The translations under genes and the position numbers were made by a program. From positions 209,882,657-209,946,656 of the forward strand of contig NW_026947484.1 of assembly GCF_034190915.1 (NCBI RefSeq): a stretch of DNA of 64,000 nt, written 5' to 3'. Below the pieces are notes generated by a model. It ran no database searches and was not told where the DNA came from. It saw only the letters and a list, made by a program, of their open reading frames with translations. Positions 34,501 to 45,379 of this stretch are shown piece after piece. The DNA is from Cavia porcellus (lineage: Eukaryota > Chordata > Mammalia > Rodentia > Caviidae). Every line of letters begins with the position of its first letter. Within the stretch, counting starts at the first letter, position 1.

Positions 34501-35074
34501 CACTGTGACGCTGCCTTTCATTGCGTGCTGGAGTAGTGTCATATCCAAGGGTGACCCGAGGCAGAATGAGGCTGTACTCGTGTGCAGCAGCAGGAGGATC
34601 ACTGAAGGATTATCAATAAGAAGAACATCACGGAAGAGAAAGCACCACCAAGGAATATTAAGGGACCATCCAGTTGAAAAAAGGAAAAGGCAAAAAGAAC
34701 TGCAAGGGACAAATCGTATGTCACTGTGCAGTGTGCATAGCAGATAAGTACTTAGTAATTAACAGAACTCAGCATGAACTCATCATGTTGGCCATGGCCA
34801 GTATTGCCTCTGTAGTTTGCTAGCGGGGGCCATATAGGGAGCTTGGTGTACCACGCTGAGAAACTTATCATGTGAACAGTAGAGAGCCATGAAGTTTCTG
34901 TCAAGGGAAGTGACACAGTCACGTGTTGGTCTTAGATGAAACATTCTGAATGGAGGGGTTGGAGGGAGCTAGAAGGGGCTGAACAGAGCCAAGGTAAACA
35001 CAGGTAGAGGGTTGAGACTAGATTCAAAGAACCGGGTGAAAAGACTGCTTTATAAAATATCATAGAGTAAAACC
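34501..35074. other. Mixed sequence, possible ancient repeat
   Basis: GAGCCATGAAGTTTCTGTCA and GAAGTGACACAGTCACGTG near 34885-34925 resemble a common ancient mammalian repeat (GAGCCATTGAAGGGTTTTGA, GAGTGACATGATC), but I cannot assign the family. The 84-codon frame at 34493-34747 lacks motifs. Confidence 0.35.
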
Positions 35075-35118
35075 ATCAAAAAACAAAACAAACAAACAAA
35101 CAAGAAACCCCCCCCACC
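35075..35118. repeat. (CAAA)n with adjoining poly(C)
   Basis: A short AAAC run followed by CCCCCCCC. Confidence 0.85.
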
Positions 35119-35269
35119 ACCATCAAAATCTCTAACTAGAATGTCTATTTTGAATTTATTTTAGTATCACAAGAGATTTCTGTTTTATTTGGAGGAATTT
35201 TAATAAAATAAAACAACACAAGGCTGTTAAACATTCACTAGTAAAAAAAGGAGATAGTTACAACACAGA

Positions 35270-35500
35270 TAGGATGTAGGCTCTGAGAAAAATGCATTTT
35301 GTAAATCAATTAAGAAGCTTTTGCAACACATTGCAGCCATAAGGTGGGTTCACTCAGAATGACATTCCTCTGGGGCCCTTAATTAGATGCACCTGACACG
35401 GATTTATTTTTTAAATGAGGAAGTTTGCCTCCCTGCTAAAGGGTTTAGAGGGCGGTGCAGAGGATGCTGTGGTGCTCCATGGTGCATAGTGTATACTTGC
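35270..35500. promoter_or_regulatory. Candidate conserved non-coding element
   Basis: Repeat-free complex sequence with homeodomain- and E-box-type words close together: AAATCAATTAAG, CCCTTAATTAGATG and GCACCTGACA. An inference from motif content only. Confidence 0.3.
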
Positions 35501-36454
35501 TAATTCAACCATTTAAATCCAGACAGCTTTCATCAACATATGAGTTATTAGAAAATGTTGAACATTCACATTTATTAAATGTGACTGTATGAATACATTA
35601 AATATATAGGCTACATATTTAATTGTTGGTTAAGTAGGAAATGAGGGGCAAAGATTTTATGTTGCAAATATTTTAAATATCATAATCTGAAGTAAGAAAT
35701 CGCTAGGCATATATTTTATTTTTTAGCCTGCGTCGTTCTATTCTCTGTGTACAATTCTCAATAAATTTTATACTTTTGAAGTTTTTAGTTACAAAAAATT
35801 TACAAGATTTGTGCAATGACTTCCCTATATTTGTTATGCAGTTTTTTCTATTAACCATGATACATTTGTGAAATTAAGAAATTAACACTGCTGCGTGACT
35901 GTGAAATTACAGATTTTTTCTTTAATTTTCATTAGTTTCTCTACAAATGTCCTTCTTGTGTTCTTAAATACAATCACTATATCATATTGCATATAATCAT
36001 TATGTTTATTCTGTAAGTTTCTCAGTCTTCACTGTTTTTTAAGGTATTCTCAGGTATTTTCTAGAATGTTCCTCACTGCAGGTTCATCTGATGCTTCCAT
36101 CATGATCAGATGGCTTTATGGGTTAGGGCAGGGCACTACATAGATTGAGTACCTGCTGTACTTATCAGAGGATGTGAAATAGCAATATGGCTATCATTGG
36201 AGATGTTAACTCTAATTATTTGGATAAAATGGTGTCTGCCACAATTCCTCACTGTAAAGAGATGACTTTTTATTTTCCTTGTTTTGTTTTGTTTTGTTTT
36301 GGAATCAGCCACTAAGTACAGTCCACGTGGAGAAAATTAAGATCCACATAATGCTTGTATAAATTATATGGAATTTTTCTGTCAAGGGAGATTTCCTTCT
36401 TTTCCACATATTAAGGTATTAACTAGTTATTAGTATGAATTCATGACTGCTATC
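35501..36454. other. AT-rich unique sequence
   Basis: Contains a (GTTTT)4 run at 36281-36300. Nothing else supportable. Confidence 0.4.
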
Positions 36455-36790
36455 TTATTTCACTCAAGCTACAAAAATAAAGTACAATAAACTAGGTTAT
36501 TTATGAGCAACAACATTTATTTCCCCATGGTTTTAGAGGCTAGAAATCTACAAACATAATACAGCAGACTCATATGCTGTTGAGAACTCACTTCCTGGTT
36601 CACAGATGGTGATCTGGCCATCTTTTCCCCTTATCTTCTTATTCAGGAAGAAAATGAAGTCATATTCTGGGGATACCAGTCTCATTCGTGAAGATCCACT
36701 CTCATCACCTAGTTACGTCTCTAAAGCCTCACTTCTAATAACATTGACACTTGAGATTAGGTTTCAAAATATGACTCTGGAGTGAGCAGG
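36455..36790 (-). mobile_element. MaLR-type LTR, antisense
   Basis: TGAGCAACAACATTTATTTC, then CATGGTTTTAGAGGCTAGAA, CACTTCCTGGTTCACAGATG, AAGCCTCACTTCTAATAACA and TTGAGATTAGGTTTCAAAAT match antisense MLT/MST-type LTRs in order (AACAGAAATTTATTTCTCAC, GTTCTGGAGGCTGGAAG, GCTTCCTGGTTCATAGA, CCCCACCTCCTAATACCATC, GGTTAGGATTTCAACAT). Confidence 0.75.
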
Positions 36791-37500
36791 TGCAAGTAAA
36801 CAATATATAGCAGATACTTATTTTCTGCGTTGGGTAATAACCCAAAGATACATATGGTGTTACTCAAATTGATCCATGTGGGCTGGGATCAATCCCTCTG
36901 ATTGCCTCCTCTTCCTGTTGGCCTGTCTATGAATTTCTTTAAAAATACTCCCTTACTTTTCGTCCTACATGATGCTCCAGATTCAGCCTATAGAATTCCT
37001 TGCCCAGCCTTAGAAGGAACGTCTTTCCAAAGAGTTCTTCTTTTGGAGATCATTTTCTAGCCATCAGTACCTACACTACAGTGTGCTTTTTGAAAATAAT
37101 TTTCCATTGCTCATCTTTGATTCTTAGAGCACACCACAGAGATCATCCTGTCTTTGTCATTCTTGTCCAAAAAGCAGTTTTGTGGCTTGATGAGTTTTTT
37201 AAAATATGAATTCCTAGTACCTCACTGTTGGGAATTGAGAGTCAGGCCACCGGCAGTTGGGCACTGTGCTGATGCATTTGGTGACTGTGTTGTTATACAG
37301 TCATGTAATTTTGTAATGGAAAACAGTCCAGGAATTATTATTCATAACTATCCCTTTCACTTCGCAGTGTGAAAAGAGACACAGAGAATGATGCTCATGC
37401 CCCAAAACACACAGCAAAAAAGTTGGTTCTTCAGTTCTAGTCAATCAGTTATTTCCCCTGCTAACTCTTTCACTGTATGACAGTGATCCCTGTTAAGAAC
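36791..37500. other. Unique sequence, no gene recognised
   Basis: Two overlapping plus-strand frames at 37000-37372 have no motif. Confidence 0.4.
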
Positions 37501-37514
37501 ACAAAGTTTAACCC

Positions 37515-37634
37515 TGGCTTTCTGGGGGCTTTAGAAATCTCCTAGCATAGAAGTACCTAGTTTCACAGTGCCACCCCAGACATTTAGGTGAGACTCTCTG
37601 ACAAGAGATAGGCACAGAGATTTTTAAAATATTT
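37515..37634 (+). mobile_element. MER5-like hAT fragment, left of the 370-bp unit
   Basis: TTAGAAATCTCCTAGCATAG, then GTGCCACCCCAGACATTTAG, GTGAGACTCTCTGACAAG and CACAGAGATTTTTAAAAT follow the MER5A order (GTTAGAAATGCAAATTCTC, CCACCCCAGACCTACTG, AATCAGAAACTCTGGGG, CTGTGTTTTAACAA). Confidence 0.6.
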
Positions 37635-38004
37635 TAAAATATTTACTGTCTAGAGCTACACAGAAAATGGGAGTTGAACCTTACCCTAGCCCACTGGACA
37701 CACAAGCACATCTCCAACACAGCACATGCCTGAGTTTTGACTTGAACATGGCATTCTCTGCCATACACATGCCTTATGCAAGCCCTGAAAGTACTATTTA
37801 CTTTTCTCCAGCAGGTCCAGTCATACTGCTATCACTTATGCAGCAGAAAAGCATGATGTCCCATAGATGGTGACAAAGATCCCTTTGAAACTGATTGCTA
37901 CATAGAATGGGACAGTTGGCATTGCTCCCAAGTAAAACAGTAAAACTAAATTACTATTTCTGTGAGTCAAAACCATCCACACATCATTGGTATTGGGAGA
38001 AACC
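37635..38004 (+). repeat. 370-bp repeat unit, copy A
   Basis: The inverted partner of 28076-28445, 9.2 kb away and the same length. It keeps a 68-codon frame at 37667-37873 (MGVEPYPSPLDTQAHLQHST at its start), 56 of 68 residues identical to copy B. It sits between two MER5-like pieces. It lacks the upstream ~170 bases of hAT-like sequence found next to copy B. Family unknown. The frame matches no protein I recognise. Confidence 0.8.
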
Positions 38005-38096
38005 TAAATGTCTGGGGTGGTGTCGTGCAACTAGGTATTTCTTTAAACCATACAGATGATGTAAAGCTGCCAGACTGGAGAACCACTGTTATAAAT
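38005..38096 (+). mobile_element. MER5-like hAT fragment, right end
   Basis: AAATGTCTGGGGTGGTGTCG, then TATTTCTTTAAACCATACAG, ATGATGTAAAGCTGCC and the terminal GAGAACCACTG, which is the MER5 terminal inverted repeat. It overlaps the left fragment by about 40 bases in consensus coordinates. Confidence 0.65.
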
Positions 38097-38499
38097 GAAT
38101 AGGCTCAGTCTCATCTGGGCTTAGATAGTACATATTGCATTTTCTTTTTTCTCTCATCTCTGAGTAATGTTTAATTTCTACTGTACAGCTTGAGTTCTCA
38201 GGTCCATCAATGTACTGTGATAGATGTGTTTTAACACTATAACACAGTGCATTGTATGGTGCTGGACTCTCTGGGTGGGAAAAACTAAGGATATGAGTCA
38301 CTTAAAGTTTCTCCCACTTAAGAGTTTATACCATAGAGAGGACTGTTAGGAAAGATGCTAATCAGTAAATAACAAGCAGACATTGGCTAAGGAGGAGGAA
38401 CATAAAGGGCTAGGGAGGGAGTGGAGATTCAAAGGAATTAGACTTTAAATATATAATTTTATTCTTTGGTTGAAATAAATAATGCCTTGCTTCTGAGAC
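38097..38499. other. Unique sequence, no feature recognised
   Basis: Nothing supportable. Confidence 0.4.
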
Positions 38500-39080
38500 T
38501 TTATTATATTCCATCAATGGCATTTACCAAAACTGCAGCTTTTTGGGAAATCCAGCAGTCATATTATTTTGCCTGCGAAGTCCATTAGAGTCATGTGATA
38601 GCTAACACGCTTGTCGCCCAGGTCTTGATTAAGCTCCCTGAAGCAGTAAGCTAAGCAAACCACGTTAACGATGAATGCAGCTGCAAGGAAACTTATGTTA
38701 TTTTTAGGTATCTTGACTGAAAATTGCTTTGTCCCATCACTGAGCAATGCTTTTATTACTGTTTCTACTGCTGGTAAATTAGATTGTGTGTTGTAGAAAT
38801 TATGCATAACGGCACTGTTTTTAATATTTGCTGCTGTAATCATTTCTGTAATTATGATACAGAAGCAACTGCTGCAAGCTGTTCTGCGGATGGCTATTTC
38901 ACTGAGCTGTAACGATGGTATCTACAGAAAATTCTATCCTCCAAGGCCCTGCTAGCAAGTGCCTCCCTGGTGGGGTGAAGAAGATAAGCTTTATCAGGTG
39001 GTGTTAATGAGCTTGATTTATGATGCTGGTGGTTCATTCTGACATGTTATTTTGGATTTTAGTCATTCAGATTCCAGCTT
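38500..39080. promoter_or_regulatory. Best candidate conserved non-coding element
   Basis: About 580 bases with no repeat signature, balanced composition and many short transcription-factor-like words: CTTGATTAAG, GTTAATGAGC, TAATTATGATA, GTAAATTAGATT, AACCACGTTAACG and GATAAGC. CpG dinucleotides persist (for example GCGAAGTCC, ACGCTTGTCGCCC and AACGATG) in DNA that is otherwise CpG-poor by eye. A 94-codon minus frame (38843-38559) lies inside but has no recognisable domain. Enhancer function is inference from composition. Confidence 0.35.
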
Positions 39081-39334
39081 TTGGAATAGTCTCTTCTGTC
39101 CCCTGAGAAAAGAAAGGAACTTGTTAAGATCTGAAACCAACAAACGTTGTAAAGTAATACTGCTCAAGCACCCCATTTTCTTGTAAAAACTGTCTACTAA
39201 GTGCAAGGTCAAGTTGTGTACTACATACCAAGGGCAAGACACATGAAGCTGTTAACTGAATAACAGCTAATTACTAGCAAGGGAATAGGTCCCACATGAG
39301 CTTTGGGTGTGCCTGAAAGACCACATTATATGGG

Positions 39335-39430
39335 TCCATTATCAGTTTTCTCAAAGTGAGGTGATGACCCTGAAGCTGCAGATCTCCAGGCGAAACTTGT
39401 AGCTCATCAATTCTGGTTTGGGCTAGTTTC
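39335..39430 (+). mobile_element. MER5-like hAT fragment
   Basis: GTTTTCTCAAAGTGAGGTGA, then GACCCTGAAGCTGCAGATC and TCCAGGCGAAACTTGTAG resemble the MER5A 5' end (GGTTCTCAAAGTGTGGTCC, GACCAGCAGCATCAGCATC, CCTGGGAACTTGTTAG). Confidence 0.55.
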
Positions 39431-39884
39431 TACCATTGCCAAAAAATGACAGTGCACACAGTATGTTAGCACTCTCTCCCGCCAGTTCAGCCCAAACAAG
39501 TCTTAGACATAAAAAGAGCAGTGACTTCTAGTAGTGTGATTCGTGGGATCTCCAGGGGAATTCTCTCTTCCATCAGCCCCTTCTCTTATCCACAGCCTGG
39601 GACAACATGGTGCTTGGAGTTCTGTCACTTGAGCTTGGAGAAGTACTTTGCTTTTTCCTTGTTCCTGTTATAAAGCTCAGATACCATGGGGATGTTAACA
39701 GTACATACACGCAGATTTGTATAATTGCATTTCACTAAGCAGATTATGCCAAGTTGGCCAAAATGGAAAGGCTGCCTACCTCTGTAATGAATTGCTTCCA
39801 TTGTAGGGTCAGCGTGAGAAGCTACAAGATGTTAGCAAGGAGCCAGGCCTTGAATTGTGTTAAAATGCTTAAATGTAAGTTTTC

Positions 39885-40110
39885 CTCCTTCCGCTTTATT
39901 GAGATATAATTGGAAAATGTTTAAAAATGTACATGTTTGAGTGATAGACACACATACTGTAAACTACTTACCACAATCAAATCAATCAACATCACCCCAC
40001 ACACTTATGTTTCCTGTGTTTAGGCATGCCTGTGTGTAAAGAGGACTCAAGATCTACTCATTTTGCAACTTTCAAACAAAGGACGCCCCACTGTTAAGTA
40101 GAATTATCAT
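39885..40110 (-). mobile_element. L1M-type 3' UTR fragment, antisense
   Basis: GCTTTATTGAGATATAATTG, then ACCACAATCAAATCAATCAA, CATCACCCCACACA, CAAGATCTACTCATTTTGCA and ACTTTCAAAC match the antisense of a mammal-wide L1 3' UTR (TATTGAGATATAATTGACAT, AGTTAACATCCATCACC, AAGATCTACTCTCTTAGCAA, CTTTCAAAT). Confidence 0.7.
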
Positions 40111-42759
40111 GTCACAAAACAACAAAACCCTTCTGTGCCTCTCACCTTGCCTTCAAACTGCCGCCAGGATCTTTCCATGCTGTCTAAGATTCACCATTCA
40201 GATCTTATTGTACAAGAAGATGGGGATGCTGATACGTAAGACAGGACACCAGGAGAGGAGAACAGCAAAAGGATCTCTTGCAGAAAGACAACACCAGTTT
40301 GGCCAGGCTCTTCTTTGGGTAGCAGTAATGCAGCGTGGACACCAGAGCATGACTGTCCAAAGCAGCAGATCAGAATCATGCTCTGTTCCATGAAAACAAT
40401 TTGTGTAGTCCTTCCTGTTTGGTAAACTGCGAGGTCAGGGTGCTACATGTCTCTAATGAGCCAGAAACAGCACTGCCCACAGGCACTCGCCTTCTGACAA
40501 GTCCTATAAATTAAAAACTTTCAAAACTCTCACTCACCCCTTTACTGTCTCTTTTTTCTTTGCTTCCTTTCATCACCCTCTCAGTCACGACCTGTGGCCT
40601 GGCATTTGATTGTTACTGTTTCTTCCACATAATTTCCTGGTTCTCTCTCTGCCTTAGTGTATCCTCTTCATATCTCTTTGTATTCTGTTCTCTTTGAGAA
40701 GTAGATCATGGTACAGATTGAAAGTGTCTAACATTATTTTGTCATAACTAGGAAGCCTCAGATTCAGTCAAAGAGACAGTTAAGGAGAAAAAATGTTAAA
40801 CCAGATTCCATTTATACTATTCTTGCACTGGGATACCCTTCCATCTTTCTATTCTTCTCTACAAACACAACATCTCTTTCTCTTCATTCAGCTTTCTGAA
40901 TGCTGATGAGAGTATGACCCAACTAAAAGCAGACATAACTGGGAAACTTCATTTTAGTATTCCCCTTCTGATTTCTGTTTGTGAGCACCCTGTTGATTAA
41001 GAAATGAGCCATTGCACTAGCCCTCTCAATTTTGTGTTATTAATTAGCTTTCTATCATTACCTAAAACTAAAAATGTTTCATGAGTTACATCCTTAACAA
41101 TGGCATCACTCAAACACTGTCGTGTAGATAATAGAGTCCTTACCATAGCAACAAAGTCTTTATCTTTCATTAATCTACAAAATTTTAACAGATGGAAAAG
41201 GCTGGTTGAAGATTTACAGCAGGCTATAAGTGTAATACATCTTGGTGGTCAAAGTGATAGTAATTTCTTATGAATTGTTGTATTTTCATAAAGATTAAAT
41301 TGAGTGTGAGATGTATATATTGCAATTTATTTCTGAAGTTAATTTTACCTTTGGCCAAAAGATATCTTTTCCTTTGAAAAATGGAGATGAGATTATTAAA
41401 TGCAGAAACACTAAAAATAGAAGTCTAAAAATATTATAAAATTTTAAGAGAGTATAAAGAACATTGTGCTTAGTAAGTTCACTGGTTAAACATATGTAAT
41501 TATTGCAGCTATAACCTAGATTTGATGAAATATTCTGTTAAGTATATTTTCCTTTTTTGACTGTAAAACTATGAGTTTTCAATAAATTTAAATATTGGGC
41601 ATATTTGATTTGGATTGTATTTATGTTTCTGTATGATTTCTTTCATAGAAAAGCAAAGTGAGCTCAATGTGCATTTCTTTGGGTGACATATTACCATGCA
41701 TAATGTTTGAATTCACTATCTAATTAAAGAAAAATCAAACAGTTATTTATGTACTTTTATACTTCCAATAAAGAAAATGAAACAAACCATAGATAACCAA
41801 TTTAGTCTTCATTCTTAATTCACTCATCTCTGAAGAAATATATTATTTACTAGATAATAGAACTACAAATTGTCTTTTTTGGATCTATTAAGCCCCCACA
41901 AATTTAAATTCTCATTGTCAAAAAATACAGGGCAATAGGACAGAGATTTGAAGAAAAAAAGAATTTATTAAATATAATATGTTCTTTTTTCTTCCCAGGA
42001 TTGAAGAGTAAGTTTACTAATAAATTCATCCAGGTTAAGAAAGAATTATGTGTTTTAATAAATAGTATCCATATGTATAGTTTCCTTTATTTATTTACCA
42101 ATGAATAAATTGTCACAGGACCCAATCAAAACTTGAAAAATAGCATTAATATATATTAATTTAACAATATTTATAAGCAGCGCTCACTTCTTTTATGAGA
42201 TTGTTTTCTATGTGGGTGGGTAAGTAGGTGTCTCCTAGTTCCCTGAAATTGATGCCCCAACCTGAAGGCTAACTATTTTAAAAAGATTTTTCATAATTTA
42301 TAGCTAAGGAGGGAACACGGCTCTATGCTTAAACAAAAGCTAAAGATAATAAGATATTATCACTTTGGTCATTGCCAAGATCTGCTTTCTGCCTTAGTTT
42401 TTGATTCCTAGACCAAGAGTATATCCTTTGAAATGTATCTTAATGTGATTATTTTATAGGATAATGTGGTGGTGCTGGTGGTGACAGTGGTAAGTGTGTG
42501 TATGTGAATTTTTCAGATATCTTTTAGTTTTAGTTCTCTGGCAATCTTTAAAAATTATAATTTTCTATCTATTGAAGAAAGGAAATTAAGATTTATTTCA
42601 TTCATAAGGGACAGAACTATCTCCAAGAAGTGGTGAGCAGATTGTGTAAATTGACCAGACTTAAAGAGGTTACCTATGAAACAGGACAGTCTTTGACCAT
42701 TGTGTAAAACTATGTAAAAAACAGGATTTAAAGTGATGGAAAATATTTTTGTATTTGCA
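40111..42759. other. Unique sequence, no gene recognised
   Basis: A 94-codon frame at 40109-40393 (with a minus-strand shadow at 40391-40191) has no motif. The remainder is AT-rich with no repeat signature I can name. Confidence 0.4.
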
Positions 42760-42965
42760 TTACAATTTATTAGCTATAAGACGCTGATCTTCAATCTTTT
42801 TGTACCTCACAGATAAAATTAGAAAACTGGAAGACTAACATCTACTTGAGATCTTAATTTGAAAATTATTTCCTTTTAATAGATATACAGTACCTAGTAT
42901 AGTGCCTGGCATACAGCACTTATCTGTAAATGTTTATCTCTTCATTTGTATTTATTGTAATTTTG
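42760..42965 (+). mobile_element. MIR SINE, sense
   Basis: GATCTTCAATCTTTTTGTAC, then ACAGATAAAATTAGAAAACT, GTACCTAGTATAGTGCCTGG and CATACAGCACTTATCTGTAA correspond to sense MIR through the AGTGCCTGGCACATAGTAAG block. Confidence 0.7.
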
Positions 42966-45379
42966 GAAGCCCATGGCTCCAATAATGAGTATAGTCAGAC
43001 ACTGGGTGAGTTAGAGGTGGAAATGATTGATTTAAATCCAATCTGAAAAACTCATCTCAAGGAGAGAGAAAAACTAGGACTAAGGAGCTGGTTAGCACAG
43101 CAGCCATTACTAGATCTGAAGATGGCATCTCCACGTTTGTTACCTTCAGGATGTATGAGACATTTGAAATGGCAAGGAGAAATTGTATTTTCAATGAAAA
43201 TCTCTTTGTACTGCTTCTCCTGTGGGAGAAGGTAAGAGACTGGGTAGCAATCACCTTACCATGTGTAAAAGGAGCCCTGGGAAATTCCTCAGAGAATCTG
43301 GGTGCTATTCACTCAGTTTTGCAGGAAGCATAGATTAGTTGTAGTATCAAGCCTATTTCTGATTAGCACAGTAGAGAATTACATTATAAAATAGATGGAT
43401 ATGCTTAGGTGCTAAGCCAAAGATCATGGACTCAGAGCCAGGTAAGAAGGGGAGGGAACTGTGCTATCTTTCTACTTAAGAACAGCCAGATGATGGGCCC
43501 TACAGTGAGTATTTCCGCTGCTAGGCACTCAGGGCTGGAACAGAACATTGCACAATTTGGTAATTTTAAGTGTAGGTTTCAGGTGAGGAGCTTCACTGAG
43601 AAACTCAAAACTTGACCTAAAATGACTTTATGATTGCACTCTACTGGGTTCCACAATAACACTATCTCTTACTATGAGCGAGGAGGCAGCTTCTGGCTGT
43701 CTTTCATCATGTCTATCATCAGTCTCCTGTCCAGGTAGAATATTACAGGATTATTATCTTAAAAAGTATAACTACTTCAAAGCTAAAGTTTGTATGTTTG
43801 GCACATCACATTCCTCAGTGAAATGCCAGAGGTTCAGCCTTATCAACCTGTGTTAAATGTCTGTTGTCAAAAACTCTCCTCTTGCACTCAGAGCTTCTAA
43901 TCAAAATCTCAGGACTTTGATCTCATTCTTAGATACATAAAGATTTGCAAGAATGATATGACATATAAAGAAACGGCTGGCATGAAAGAAAGAAAAAAAT
44001 AAGCAAATTAGGGGAAAAAATAGAGGCAAGACGAGAAAAGTTTTTAAAAAAGAACTGCAATGAATGTCACCAGACATGAGATGCTCCATACATAAGAAGC
44101 GGGATGCTAAACACAAATGGAAAATTAGAATAACAAAGTCTTGAAAATTAAAATACAGTATATGATACAAATTAATAGATTGTTTATTATTAAATAATTA
44201 AATAAAGTTAATTTTCAATAAATCGTTGAGAAATAAAGAAAAAAACTGGGAGAGAGAGAACAAAATTATAGGATTATTTCTGGAAATGCAACATTCAATT
44301 GAAAAATATTATTTTCTGAAAAAAAGGGAAGAAAAAATGGAAAAATCATAAAATAAATAAGTCAGAGCATCTTAGCATTGAGTAACTTGAGTTTGTAGAT
44401 TAAAAGGGTTTAGTATCATTCTACAACAATTAAAATTTCATTAAAAATATCATCTTGAAATTTCACAGTTCTCCAAAATATTTTGGAGGGAAGGAAAAGA
44501 GACATTCTAGAGGATAATTAAGATTCACATTTCCTTTTTAATTCCCAGTGGTCACAGTTTAAACAGCAAAAAGCAATGACTTTCAGAGCTTGAGTAAAAA
44601 TTACTTCCAATTTGGAATCCTTTGTTTATGTAATCTGGCAATCAAGCAAAAGGTACAATAAAGATACTTTCTGTCTTTGAGGAATCAACATTTTACCCCC
44701 CTGCCCCACATTCTAAAGTTCAAAACTTAAAACAAAGTAAAATGCTTTCAAGAAAACAAAATTATAAGACTCAGAAAGCAGGCTTCCAATGCCAAAAAGG
44801 GGAAAGGGATTTCTTCAATGAGGGCTAATCAAAGAGCCATCGTGCTAGCTGGCTTTGGGACCCAGAGAGCCCCAGATGAAACAATAATGGAGAGCAGTGG
44901 AGGATTTGACCCAGAAGAACAATACGGAAGAATGAAGGGAGTGCTGATTGTGGGCTGTATTAGTGAGCTTTCATGTGTTACATCCCCTACATTGACATCA
45001 GTATTTTGAGAGGATGGAAAGGTGTTATGCATGTACTATGCTGGGGAGTTTGCATGAGTCACATAGAAATGTCAAAAATGGGTGACTAATGAAATAGCAG
45101 TACAAGTGTAGCTTGTTTTATTTCAAGCAGTTGACTCTCAAGTCCTTCAGAAACAAATTTCTAACTTATTGAGGTTTTATATTTCAAAAGGACAAGAAAG
45201 AATTCACAATTGGGAGCTTTCTAATCTAACCACTATAAGGGAAGTGAGGCACCCACGGGGAGGACAGGATCTCTCAAACTAGCCGTATTGAGGGCCATGT
45301 TAAGGCTGCCTTTGCTGAGCATGAAAGACGAGAAATCAAATTATTTCAAGGATAATTTCACAATGATAACTAAACACAT
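42966..45379. other. Unique sequence, no gene recognised
   Basis: Several 60-90 codon frames (43057-43333, 43409-43856, 44170-43901, 44818-45032) without motifs. AT-rich at 44.1-44.5 kb. Confidence 0.4.

Noticed and set aside
37667..37873. A conserved 68-codon microprotein shared with 28413-28207
   Set aside because: Both frames are open and 56 of 68 residues agree. But the hand-counted changes are about 18 replacement to 6 silent, the neutral expectation. The frame is a by-product of a repeat only about 12% diverged.
38559..38843. 94-codon minus-strand gene in the enhancer-like block
   Set aside because: No domain, no splice context and no codon signature that I can support. More likely a chance frame in a possible non-coding element.
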